In this document: positions 1-5,663 of the stretch, piece by piece
Position numbering within the stretch: position 1 is the stretch's first letter
How the letters are laid out: each line of letters begins with the position of its first letter
Source of the DNA: Syntrophomonadaceae bacterium
Lineage (GTDB): Bacteria; Bacillota; Dethiobacteria; DTU022
DNA: 5,663 nt
Reading direction: 5' to 3'
Assembly (NCBI GenBank): GCA_003566935.1
Contig: PXBM01000164.1
Location: 1-5,663, forward strand
Program-made: the position numbers and the translations under genes
Notes under the pieces: model-generated
What the model was told of the DNA's origin: nothing
The model's input: only the letters and a program-made list of their open reading frames with translations
The model's database searches: none

Positions 1-2527
1 TAAAGCCATGTTCATCGGCAAGATACCTGGTGCGCAGTATCGATTCCAGGTTTACCCCGGAAGAGCCTAAGCTGTAATGCTTGTATTGCTGTTCCAGGGC
101 CAGCATCATAGTTTCGGCCATACAGGCATAAGCCAGCCCTTCTTCAAAACCGAAATCCCAACCCAATGAAGGGTGTCCCGGCACTTCAACTACTCCACCA
201 TCGATAACCAGGACATCGGGGCGGGCCTGATCAACTTCTTCACTAACATTGGCCGGGCGGGAAATGTCACAGACTATCGCTCCGCTGCTGAGGTTGCCGG
301 CATGGATAACTTTGTCCGTGGCGCTGGTAGCGCTAATCACAATATCGGCCCGGGCCAGGACGGCATTTATGTCTGTAGAAAACTCTATTATACCCCTGCG
401 CCGCCCTTCACCGTCGGCAAAAGCTTCAAACTCTTCCATTGGGGCATCCGGTGCGGGCAATTCGGAACAATCGGCTAAAATATGGCCCATGCTACCGGGT
501 TTTAATGGCCTTCCCTGCTTTAAGATGGCAGACTGGTAACGGTAGATTTCAGCAGCAACCAGGTGCAGTTTATCACTGGCAGTTTTGTTATTAGGGTTGC
601 CGATCAGAATCAGACGGGGTACAGTTTCTGATAGTAAGAGTGAAATGCCCCGGCCGATTGAACCGGCAGCGCCGACAATAGCGGCAGTAGAATGAGATCG
701 ATCAACCTGAAGTCTTTCTGTAGCAGTATTAACTGCGTCAACGGCAGAGACAACGGTATAGCTGTTACCGGTTGTAATCGGCACCCCTTCATTTTTCAGG
801 TAAAGCCCACCCATAGAAGCAACAGCTGTAAACGCCCCGAGACCGACAATTTTTGCACCGCGTTCACGGGCCATGCTTACAGCCGCTTTTAGCTCTGCCA
901 TGGCCTGTTTCCGAGGCATCTGCACAAATTCATCTGTTGTGCGTGGCAGGCCAATAAATTCACCATAAGCTGTTTTGCCGGCTTCAGAATAAATTTTCGT
1001 TTTACCGGCAACGAAAGGTTCGATCATATCGCCAAACCGTCCTGTTAGCTCGGCCAGCTCATCTTCATTAAAAGCAAGCAGGCTGTTATCAAACTGGTGG
1101 TAACTTTCAAGATCCAGGGCATGAATTAAAAAGGCGAAACGACCTTCTTCCGGTTCGCCACTGGGAACTACTTCTTTAGCCGGATATGGAGTAAAAGCTG
1201 GAAAATGATCAGTTTTTCCCGGCCTGATTAAGAAAGAGAGAAATTTAGCCGTGTTACCTTCACTTAGAACTTCCAGCATTGCCTCAATGCCACTCAGGGC
1301 TTCACGGCACTGTTCATCAGTAATAATCAGCGGCGGCTCAATTCGAATAACGGCATTACCATTCAGGGTCGGGGCGACCCTGACCTTTTCCACGTTTAAA
1401 AGATATGATGAAATGGCCGGGGTTAGCAATTCCTGTTCAGCCATTACACCCAGAAGGCTTCCGGGAAAGTGTTCCCGGTCCATATAGAACTCCAGCCCCA
1501 GCATCAGACCGCGTCCGCGGACAGCACTGATCAGTCCGGGGGATTTTTCTTTAAGTTCAAGCAGGCCCTTCTTTAAAAGATCGCCCTTAAGGCGCACTTC
1601 TTTTAATAAAGAGTTATTATTTGCAGTCAATTCTTCCATAACCTGTATCCCGACCCTGCAGGCCAGGGCGTTACCGGCAAAGGTGGAAGAGTGTTTTAAC
1701 CCAAAGTCCTCTGTATAAACATCGACAGTGCTAAGACAGGCACCGATCGGCATTAGTCCTCCACCTAAAGCCTTGGCCAGAACCATTACATCGGGCGCAA
1801 CATTTTCCTGCTCACAGGCAAACAAATCGCCCATTCTTCCGAGGCCGGTCTGTACTTCATCAAAGACAAGCAAAACTTTGTGCTCCCGGCAAACTTCTTT
1901 TACCGCCGATAGATAACCTTTCGGAGGCTCGATAATACCGCCTTCGCCCTGGATCGGTTCAATAAAAAAAGCGGCATAATAACCCGGTTTGTCTGCCAAT
2001 TCCTTTTTCAGAGCATCAAGATCACCGTAAGGGATATGATTAAACCCTTCGGCGGGGGCATTGAAAATTTCCTGGTAACCGGGATTGCCTGTTGCAGATA
2101 GAGCACCAAACGTTTTACCATGAAAGCTATTTTCGGTAGCTAAAATTCCCAGTCGACCTGTTGAAGAACGGCACAATTTTATTGCCGCTTCCACCGCCTC
2201 AGCACCACTGTTGGCAAATGTAACATATTCCAGGCCTTCAGGAGCCAGTTCAACCAGGCGGCGAGCCAATTCACCGGCAGCATCAAGAGCGGAAGGCTGG
2301 ATAAAGTTAGGTTCTGCGGAATCCCTGTAATTATTAATTGCTCCCCAGATTGATTCCGGGTTATGACCAAAAGGCAGGGCTCCATAGGCGGCAATGCAAT
2401 CAAGGTAGCGATTACCCTGATCATCAAAAAGATGACAGCCTTCGCCACGGACATATTTTTGATCGAGCTTGATACTCTCCAGCATCTCGCCCAGATATGG
2501 ATTAACAAAACGGGTGTAATTACTCAT
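1..2527 (-). CDS. Class III aminotransferase fused to acyl-ACP reductase-like domain (3' end outside window)
   Basis: The frame is open from ATG at 2527 to the left edge, giving 842 codons and no stop. Residues 1-422 form a complete fold-type I, class III aminotransferase of the ornithine/acetylornithine/putrescine aminotransferase type. It shows SGAEA at 107-111 (PLP phosphate binding), FDEVQTG with Asp223 (pyridine nitrogen), Lys252 in LAKALGGG (Schiff base) and HSSTFAGN with Thr282. A linker spans 423-463. Residues 464-842 resemble cyanobacterial long-chain acyl-ACP reductase (AAR): GLGAFT at 562-567, TTGNSYT at 585-591, the Rossmann motif GAAGSIG at 619-625, DGGVVE at 776-781, and ACMAETMML around Cys802, which matches the region of the AAR thioester-forming cysteine. 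The final HGF resembles the very end of AAR, so few residues should be missing. By inference it turns an acyl thioester into an aldehyde and then a primary amine in the cytoplasm. Substrate and amino donor are unknown. The start is fixed by AGGAGG seven bases upstream. The domain calls are firm; the coupled reaction is less so. Confidence 0.9.
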   Translation of the reverse strand, partial: MSNYTRFVNPYLGEMLESIKLDQKYVRGEGCHLFDDQGNRYLDCIAAYGALPFGHNPESIWGAINNYRDSAEPNFIQPSALDAAGELARRLVELAPEGLEYVTFANSGAEAVEAAIKLCRSSTGRLGILATENSFHGKTFGALSATGNPGYQEIFNAPAEGFNHIPYGDLDALKKELADKPGYYAAFFIEPIQGEGGIIEPPKGYLSAVKEVCREHKVLLVFDEVQTGLGRMGDLFACEQENVAPDVMVLAKALGGGLMPIGACLSTVDVYTEDFGLKHSSTFAGNALACRVGIQVMEELTANNNSLLKEVRLKGDLLKKGLLELKEKSPGLISAVRGRGLMLGLEFYMDREHFPGSLLGVMAEQELLTPAISSYLLNVEKVRVAPTLNGNAVIRIEPPLIITDEQCREALSGIEAMLEVLSEGNTAKFLSFLIRPGKTDHFPAFTPYPAKEVVPSGEPEEGRFAFLIHALDLESYHQFDNSLLAFNEDELAELTGRFGDMIEPFVAGKTKIYSEAGKTAYGEFIGLPRTTDEFVQMPRKQAMAELKAAVSMARERGAKIVGLGAFTAVASMGGLYLKNEGVPITTGNSYTVVSAVDAVNTATERLQVDRSHSTAAIVGAAGSIGRGISLLLSETVPRLILIGNPNNKTASDKLHLVAAEIYRYQSAILKQGRPLKPGSMGHILADCSELPAPDAPMEEFEAFADGEGRRRGIIEFSTDINAVLARADIVISATSATDKVIHAGNLSSGAIVCDISRPANVSEEVDQARPDVLVIDGGVVEVPGHPSLGWDFGFEEGLAYACMAETMMLALEQQYKHYSLGSSGVNLESILRTRYLADEHGF

Positions 2528-2534
2528 AAATAAA

Positions 2535-2540
2535 CCTCCT
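2535..2540 (-). promoter_or_regulatory. Ribosome binding site of the aminotransferase-reductase gene
   Basis: On the minus strand the sequence reads AGGAGG, then seven bases (TTTATTT), then ATG at 2527. This is a full-consensus Shine-Dalgarno sequence at ideal spacing and decides the start codon. Confidence 0.9.
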
Positions 2541-2547
2541 GTCGATC

Positions 2548-2576
2548 TGTGCACAATTATGTGCACACCAATGGTG
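2548..2576 (-). promoter_or_regulatory. Operator-like palindrome cluster in the 5' leader of the fusion gene
   Basis: Positions 2548-2567 read TGTGCACA-ATTA-TGTGCACA. Each eight-base arm is itself a palindrome, and the two arms are separated by four bases. It partly overlaps a second perfect inverted repeat, CACCA-A-TGGTG, at 2566-2576. The cluster lies immediately downstream of the predicted -10 box (2579-2584) and just upstream of the ribosome binding site. A dimeric repressor bound here would block transcription. Alternatively the TGTGCACA arms could form an RNA stem in the leader. The symmetry is seen directly; the regulatory role is inferred and the regulator is not identified. Confidence 0.55.
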
Positions 2577-2578
2577 CT

Positions 2579-2607
2579 ATTTTAACCCGAACCCTCAAAA
2601 AAATCAA
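2579..2607 (-). promoter_or_regulatory. Sigma-A type promoter for the aminotransferase-reductase gene
   Basis: The minus strand carries TTGATT (2607-2602) as a -35 box, a 17-base spacer, and TAAAAT (2584-2579) as a -10 box. Each box is one or two bases from consensus and the spacing is optimal. Transcription would start near 2572, giving a leader of about 45 bases. The -35 box lies inside the U-rich tail of the preceding terminator. The prediction is from sequence only. Confidence 0.6.
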
Positions 2608-2641
2608 TAAAAAATAACCCGCTCCGTTAAAACTGGGCGGG
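2604..2641 (-). terminator. Rho-independent terminator after the ymfF-ymfH operon
   Basis: Read on the minus strand, CCCGC (2641-2637) pairs with GCGGG (2622-2618). Two further C-G pairs form inside, past one bulged base, around an AT-rich loop. The stem is followed by TTATTTTTTATT, an interrupted U-rich tract. It sits about 135 bases after the ymfH stop and before the promoter of the next gene, so it separates the two transcription units. On the plus strand the stem is followed only by CTTTATT, so activity in that direction would be weak. Confidence 0.65.
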
Positions 2642-2665
2642 CTTTATTAACGTTTACATTGAAAT

Positions 2666-2740
2666 TTAAGCAAAACAATAAAATGATTGTAACTGCGCAG
2701 GCTGAGCAGTACCAAGCGATGTAGGCTGAGTAGTTGCCAT
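2666..2740 (-). CDS. Possible 24-residue small ORF downstream of ymfH
   Basis: An ATG at 2740 opens a 24-codon frame closed by TAA at 2668-2666, between the ymfH stop and the terminator, so it would be part of the ymfFH transcript. The peptide is rich in Thr, Gln and Ala, contains the spaced units TTQP and TAQP, and ends in a Cys-containing aromatic stretch. The units come from an imperfect direct repeat in the DNA (2699-2710 and 2723-2734, 11 of 12 bases identical). The only upstream purine stretch, AGGA, ends two bases before ATG, which is too close for normal initiation. No known family is recognised. It may be chance. Confidence 0.15.
   Translation of the reverse strand: MATTQPTSLGTAQPAQLQSFYCFA
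2699..2734. repeat. Imperfect 12-base direct repeat, 24-base period
   Basis: AGGCTGAGCAGT at 2699-2710 recurs as AGGCTGAGTAGT at 2723-2734, differing at one base. The repeat lies between ymfH and its terminator, inside the doubtful small ORF. Two copies are too few to call an array; a short tandem duplication of a 24-base unit is the simplest explanation. Confidence 0.5.
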
Positions 2741-2775
2741 ATTCCTAAGTTAAAACCAAACTATTATATTGTTGT

Positions 2776-4080
2776 TTATTCATTTTCGGGCGTTATAATT
2801 GACACTGCATGACGATCAGGACCCAGGTTTTCTTCAACCAGGGCCAGAATTTCTCCCCTCTTTACTTCATGAAGGATTGAAGGCAGCTGGAAAAGGTCTG
2901 TCCCTTTAAAACGCAGGGCAAGAAAATTATTGGCAATAAACTCCAGCGAGTTAAAGCGGCGAATATAGCCGCCCAGGATTTTGCGGCGGTGACGTTCAAA
3001 CTGTTCTTCGCTGATACCTTTCTTGTTGATTCCGGCAATTGCCTCCATAATTCTGTGGTAGAGCTGATCGGGATCCCTGGTTTCTCCACCAATCATAGTA
3101 TGACCATAATTAATTTCTGCCGTGTATTCGGCATCAAAATTTTCATCAATCAGGTCTTCCCGGTAGAGACTATTATATAACTCCTCGCTGGAACCAAATA
3201 GGATGTCAAGCAGCAGTTCCATCAGTATTTCCCTGCGCATTTTTTCCCGTCCCTGCAAATTACCTGCTACCATATCTTTAAAACCTAAAAGCAGGATCGG
3301 TTCAGAAACCACCAGTTCCTGGACAGTCCGTTCCCTGTTAATCTTATCAGGCTCACCAGGATATTGACGCACTATTGCTCCCATCGTTTTGTAATCCCTG
3401 GCAGCAAGGCTCTCTTCCACCTGGCGTCCAACCTGCTCGGGCACCAAATCGCCCACTACAAAAACAGCCATATTGCTAGGATGATAAAAAGTGTTATAGC
3501 AGCGGTAAAGCAGATCAGGTGTGATTCTGGAAATACTTTCAATAGTCCCGGCAATGTCGTTTCGGACCGGGTGCTCGCAGTAAAGACCTTCTAGCAGGTT
3601 AAAAAACACACGCCAGTGAGGGTGATCTTCATACATTTTAATTTCCTGGCCGATAATACCCTGCTCTTTTTCAACTGTTTTTTCAGTAAAATACGGCTCC
3701 TGACCAAAATCAAGCAGCTGCTGTAAATTTTGTTCAAACTTTGCTGTGCAGGAAAAAAGGTAAGATGTTTGGGTAAATGAAGTAAAAGCATTGGCTGAAG
3801 CACCCAGGGCAGCAAAACGATCAAACACATTGCCCTGTTCATCTTCAAATAATTTGTGCTCCAAAAAATGGGCCACTCCGTCAGGCAGCCCTGTATATTC
3901 CTGTTCCGGCTCAACGCGGAAGCGGTTATCAATTGAACCAAAACGGGTAGAAAACACGGCATATTTCTTCTGGTAACCAGAGCGGGGCAGTACATATAGA
4001 TCCATACCGGGTTCTACCCGGTAATGATAGAGAGTCTCCTGGAGCTCCCTGTTTTCAATTAAACGGCAGTTCTCTGTCAT
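2776..4080 (-). CDS. ymfH: M16 family zinc metallopeptidase, EF-P 5-aminopentanol modification-associated protein YmfH
   Basis: The product is 434 residues, close to the length recalled for B. subtilis YmfH. Residues 71-75 are HFLEH, the inverted zinc motif HxxEH of M16 peptidases: His71 and His75 bind zinc and Glu74 is the catalytic base. Glu146 in IIGQEIKMYED fits the third zinc ligand, 71 residues later. A second M16 domain follows; its segment at 294-311 keeps Arg307 but lacks the usual GLAY. There is no signal peptide or membrane segment, so it should be cytoplasmic. In B. subtilis YmfH is associated with 5-aminopentanol modification of elongation factor P; its actual substrate is not known to me. 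A longer frame begins at 4146, but ATG at 4080 is preferred: it follows the ymfF stop by one base and has GGAAGGGGG about 11 bases upstream. It probably works as a heterodimer with YmfF. Confidence 0.9.
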   Translation of the reverse strand: MTENCRLIENRELQETLYHYRVEPGMDLYVLPRSGYQKKYAVFSTRFGSIDNRFRVEPEQEYTGLPDGVAHFLEHKLFEDEQGNVFDRFAALGASANAFTSFTQTSYLFSCTAKFEQNLQQLLDFGQEPYFTEKTVEKEQGIIGQEIKMYEDHPHWRVFFNLLEGLYCEHPVRNDIAGTIESISRITPDLLYRCYNTFYHPSNMAVFVVGDLVPEQVGRQVEESLAARDYKTMGAIVRQYPGEPDKINRERTVQELVVSEPILLLGFKDMVAGNLQGREKMRREILMELLLDILFGSSEELYNSLYREDLIDENFDAEYTAEINYGHTMIGGETRDPDQLYHRIMEAIAGINKKGISEEQFERHRRKILGGYIRRFNSLEFIANNFLALRFKGTDLFQLPSILHEVKRGEILALVEENLGPDRHAVSIITPENE

Positions 4081-4081
4081 T

Positions 4082-5371
4082 TTACACTGAACCCCCTTCC
4101 CTGGGCCGAAGCAAATAAACTGTATCAAGCTTAACTCTATCAGCAACAGCCTTTAGCTCTTCCAGGCCAACCGCCTCAATTCCGGCCGCCAGTTCTTCAA
4201 TGGTGTAAGTTTTCCCGCCAACAGAACTATCTAAGTGAAATGAAATCAGCTGGCTGGGGCTGTCCTGCCTGGAACGCAGCTGATTAACCAGACCCTGTTT
4301 TGTATTGTCCAGTTCAACATCGCTGATATTTCCTTCACCCATATCCGCAAGCTGCTGTTCAATTATTTCACGCGCTTTGTCACACTCCTCATAATTGATT
4401 CCGGCTGATATAACCATCAGGCCTTTATGCTTTTCCAGGCGGGAATGAATATAATAGGCCAATCCGGCCTCTTCTCTGACATTCATAAATAACTTGGAAT
4501 GCGGAAAACCGCCTAAAATGCCACTGTAAACCAGGAGAGCACAATAGAGGTCGTCCTGGTAGCTGGTATAGGTCCGGTAACCCATTACCAGTTTAGACTG
4601 GTTAACGGCCATTTCTTCTTCATGAAAATTTATTTTTTCAACAGGACGCATTATTTCAGTTCCGGAAAGCTCAAGTGTTTCACCATTGCGGGGAAATCCA
4701 AATTTACTATCCGCTGTTTCCCGGACCAGTTTTTCGTCAAGATCGCCGATAACATATAAATCAATTGGGTTACGGTTAAACAAGATTTGATAGTAATCAT
4801 ATAAGCCGGCAGGATCGATCTGTTCATAATCTTCAATCCGCCCCAGCTTAAAAACACCAAAGTTTTCATCTGCACACATTAAGGCCAGGCAGCGTTCCAG
4901 GGCATATGAAACTTTATCATTAAGCATGGCCCGGATATCTTTGATAAGCTGATTTTTTTCCTGCCTGACATAGTCCTCCCTGAACGCATTATTTTCAACC
5001 AGGGGGTTCCCAATAACCGAACCAAGAACAGACATTCCTTCAGCTAAAAGCCTGCCGTTTTCACCCAGGTAACGATCGTGAGCTGTTTCCATGGTAAATG
5101 CCAGGATATGCCTTTCGCCGCTTTTCACAATATCAGTGGCAACATCAGCACCATAAAGGCTCTCCAGCTTTTGTTGCAGACTCAAGTAATCAGGGTAATC
5201 GCTGCTGCCCTGTTCAAGGACTGAAGGCAAAAGAGCATTATATGCCGCCCGCTCCGGTGTCAGAGCCTGGTGAACAAATAAACCCATTGATATTGTTTTA
5301 AACTTCTCTGTCGGCATAAAAATCAGCCTGATTCCATTTTCAAGGTAGTGATACTTTGTATCTTCGAGCAA
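4082..5371 (-). CDS. ymfF: M16 family protein lacking the zinc site, EF-P 5-aminopentanol modification-associated protein YmfF
   Basis: The product is 429 residues with the two-domain M16 peptidase layout. Where the zinc motif HxxEH is expected the sequence is SVLEQ (residues 50-54), so both zinc-binding histidines are replaced and the protein should not hydrolyse peptides alone. The C-terminal half keeps NVREEAGLAYY, with Arg299 and Tyr306 matching the Arg/Tyr pair that positions substrate in two-subunit M16B enzymes. The natural partner is YmfH, encoded one base downstream, which holds the zinc site. In B. subtilis the protein is linked to 5-aminopentanol modification of elongation factor P. 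No ATG is available near the 5' end. TTG at 5371 is chosen because GGAGG lies seven bases upstream; TTG at 5377 is one base from the same GGAGG and too close. It is the first gene of the operon. No convincing promoter was found for it. Confidence 0.88.
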   Translation of the reverse strand: MLEDTKYHYLENGIRLIFMPTEKFKTISMGLFVHQALTPERAAYNALLPSVLEQGSSDYPDYLSLQQKLESLYGADVATDIVKSGERHILAFTMETAHDRYLGENGRLLAEGMSVLGSVIGNPLVENNAFREDYVRQEKNQLIKDIRAMLNDKVSYALERCLALMCADENFGVFKLGRIEDYEQIDPAGLYDYYQILFNRNPIDLYVIGDLDEKLVRETADSKFGFPRNGETLELSGTEIMRPVEKINFHEEEMAVNQSKLVMGYRTYTSYQDDLYCALLVYSGILGGFPHSKLFMNVREEAGLAYYIHSRLEKHKGLMVISAGINYEECDKAREIIEQQLADMGEGNISDVELDNTKQGLVNQLRSRQDSPSQLISFHLDSSVGGKTYTIEELAAGIEAVGLEELKAVADRVKLDTVYLLRPREGGSV

Positions 5372-5378
5372 AACCAAA

Positions 5379-5383
5379 CCTCC
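5379..5383 (-). promoter_or_regulatory. Ribosome binding site deciding the TTG start of ymfF
   Basis: GGAGG on the minus strand is followed by seven bases and then TTG at 5371. An in-frame TTG at 5377 would leave a spacer of one base, so the downstream TTG is the likely initiator. Confidence 0.75.
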
Positions 5384-5512
5384 TTATCTATAATTAGCGT
5401 ATCTATTCAACCATATATTGTTACGGTTGCCTGCTGAAGAGTTACGATTTTTCGATAACTTATTTTAGTTTAACCCTTTCTCACTCTATAAAGCAAGTAT
5501 AGATGTGAAAGT

Positions 5513-5541
5513 TTGACTTGTACAGGGCTTGGTGGTATCAT
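5513..5541 (+). promoter_or_regulatory. Strong sigma-A promoter with extended -10 for tRNA-Arg
   Basis: TTGACT (5513-5518) and TATCAT (5536-5541) are separated by exactly 17 bases. TGG directly before the -10 box provides a TGn extended -10 element. The start point would fall near 5548, about 16 bases ahead of the mature tRNA, leaving a short 5' leader for RNase P removal. Such a near-consensus promoter is usual for stable RNA genes. Confidence 0.8.
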
Positions 5542-5563
5542 AAATTTGCAAAAGAACAGTCAG

Positions 5564-5638
5564 GCGCCCGTGGTGAAAGGGATATCACGCAGGCCTCCGG
5601 AGCCTGAAGTCGGGGTTCGAATCCCTGCGGGCGTACCA
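5564..5638 (+). tRNA. tRNA-Arg with anticodon CCG
   Basis: The 75-base sequence folds into a full cloverleaf. The acceptor stem GCGCCCG pairs with CGGGCGT (first pair a G-U wobble). The D arm is GTGA/TCAC with the conserved GG in its loop. The anticodon stem CAGGC/GCCTG closes the loop CTCCGGA with anticodon CCG at 5597-5599, reading codon CGG (Arg). A four-base variable region follows, then a T arm CGGGG/CCCTG with loop TTCGAAT, discriminator A, and an encoded 3' CCA at 5636-5638. It is divergent from ymfF. No intron or integrated element is visible within the 25 bases that follow. Confidence 0.95.
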
Positions 5639-5663
5639 ATAATTCTATGGAGCAACCTGCTTA

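Noticed and set aside
173..1916. Several plus-strand open frames of 60-101 codons opposite the fusion gene
   Set aside because: They lie antisense to a continuous, motif-bearing coding frame, have no ribosome binding sites I could see, and their translations resemble no family.
4078..4146. Upstream start for ymfH at 4146, adding 22 residues and overlapping ymfF
   Set aside because: The extra N-terminus would overlap the end of ymfF by about 65 bases and does not look like the family's N-terminus. ATG at 4080 has GGAAGGGGG upstream and follows the ymfF stop by one base.
5372..5377. TTG at 5377 as the ymfF start
   Set aside because: It lies one base after GGAGG. The in-frame TTG at 5371 has the normal seven-base spacing from the same site.
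5441..5459. Inverted repeat GTTACGA-TTTTT-CGATAAC-like between ymfF and the tRNA
   Set aside because: The stem is short and AT-rich and needs a bulged base to pair. It could be chance in an AT-rich intergenic stretch.
5384..5500. Promoter for ymfF-ymfH on the minus strand
   Set aside because: AT-rich -10-like strings occur (for example TATAGA and TAAAAT), but none has a -35 match at 16-18 bases, so no specific promoter is claimed.
1..5663. CRISPR array, insertion sequence, prophage or toxin-antitoxin genes
   Set aside because: No regularly spaced repeats, terminal inverted repeats, transposase or integrase motifs, or small paired genes were seen.

Overview
The window looks like a chromosomal segment from a Bacillota (Firmicutes) bacterium, most likely a clostridial-type lineage. 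This rests on strong AGGAGG-type ribosome binding sites, a TTG start, and above all a tandem pair of M16 peptidase-family genes of the ymfF/ymfH type, which are typical of this phylum. No taxon-specific marker is present, so a finer placement is not supported.

Layout from left to right. (1) Positions 1-2527, minus strand: one long open reading frame of at least 842 codons, cut by the left edge. It fuses a complete class III PLP-dependent aminotransferase (about residues 1-422) through a 40-residue linker to a domain resembling cyanobacterial long-chain acyl-ACP reductase (AAR, about residues 464-842), with the presumed catalytic Cys802 and an NAD(P)-binding GAAGSIG motif. (2) Positions 2528-2775: an intergenic control region. 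It holds a consensus-like promoter for the fusion gene, an operator-like palindrome in its 5' leader, the terminator of the upstream operon, and a doubtful 24-codon small ORF. (3) Positions 2776-5371, minus strand: ymfF followed by ymfH with a single base between them. (4) Positions 5372-5563: an intergenic region with a strong plus-strand promoter. (5) Positions 5564-5638, plus strand: tRNA-Arg(CCG).

How the genes may work. The fusion protein has the parts for a two-step conversion: an acyl thioester (ACP or CoA bound) is reduced to an aldehyde, and the aldehyde is transaminated to a primary amine on the same polypeptide. This is an inference from domain content. As recalled, TamH of tambjamine biosynthesis is a reductase/transaminase didomain protein that offers a precedent for the chemistry. 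YmfF/YmfH are known in Bacillus subtilis as factors associated with 5-aminopentanol modification of elongation factor P. Here they form a complementary pair: YmfH keeps the zinc site, while YmfF has lost it but keeps the Arg/Tyr substrate-binding motif. The terminator and separate promoter argue that the fusion gene is a transcription unit of its own, so its closeness to ymfFH is suggestive only.

The most interesting item is the aminotransferase-AAR fusion with its compact, palindrome-bearing control region.
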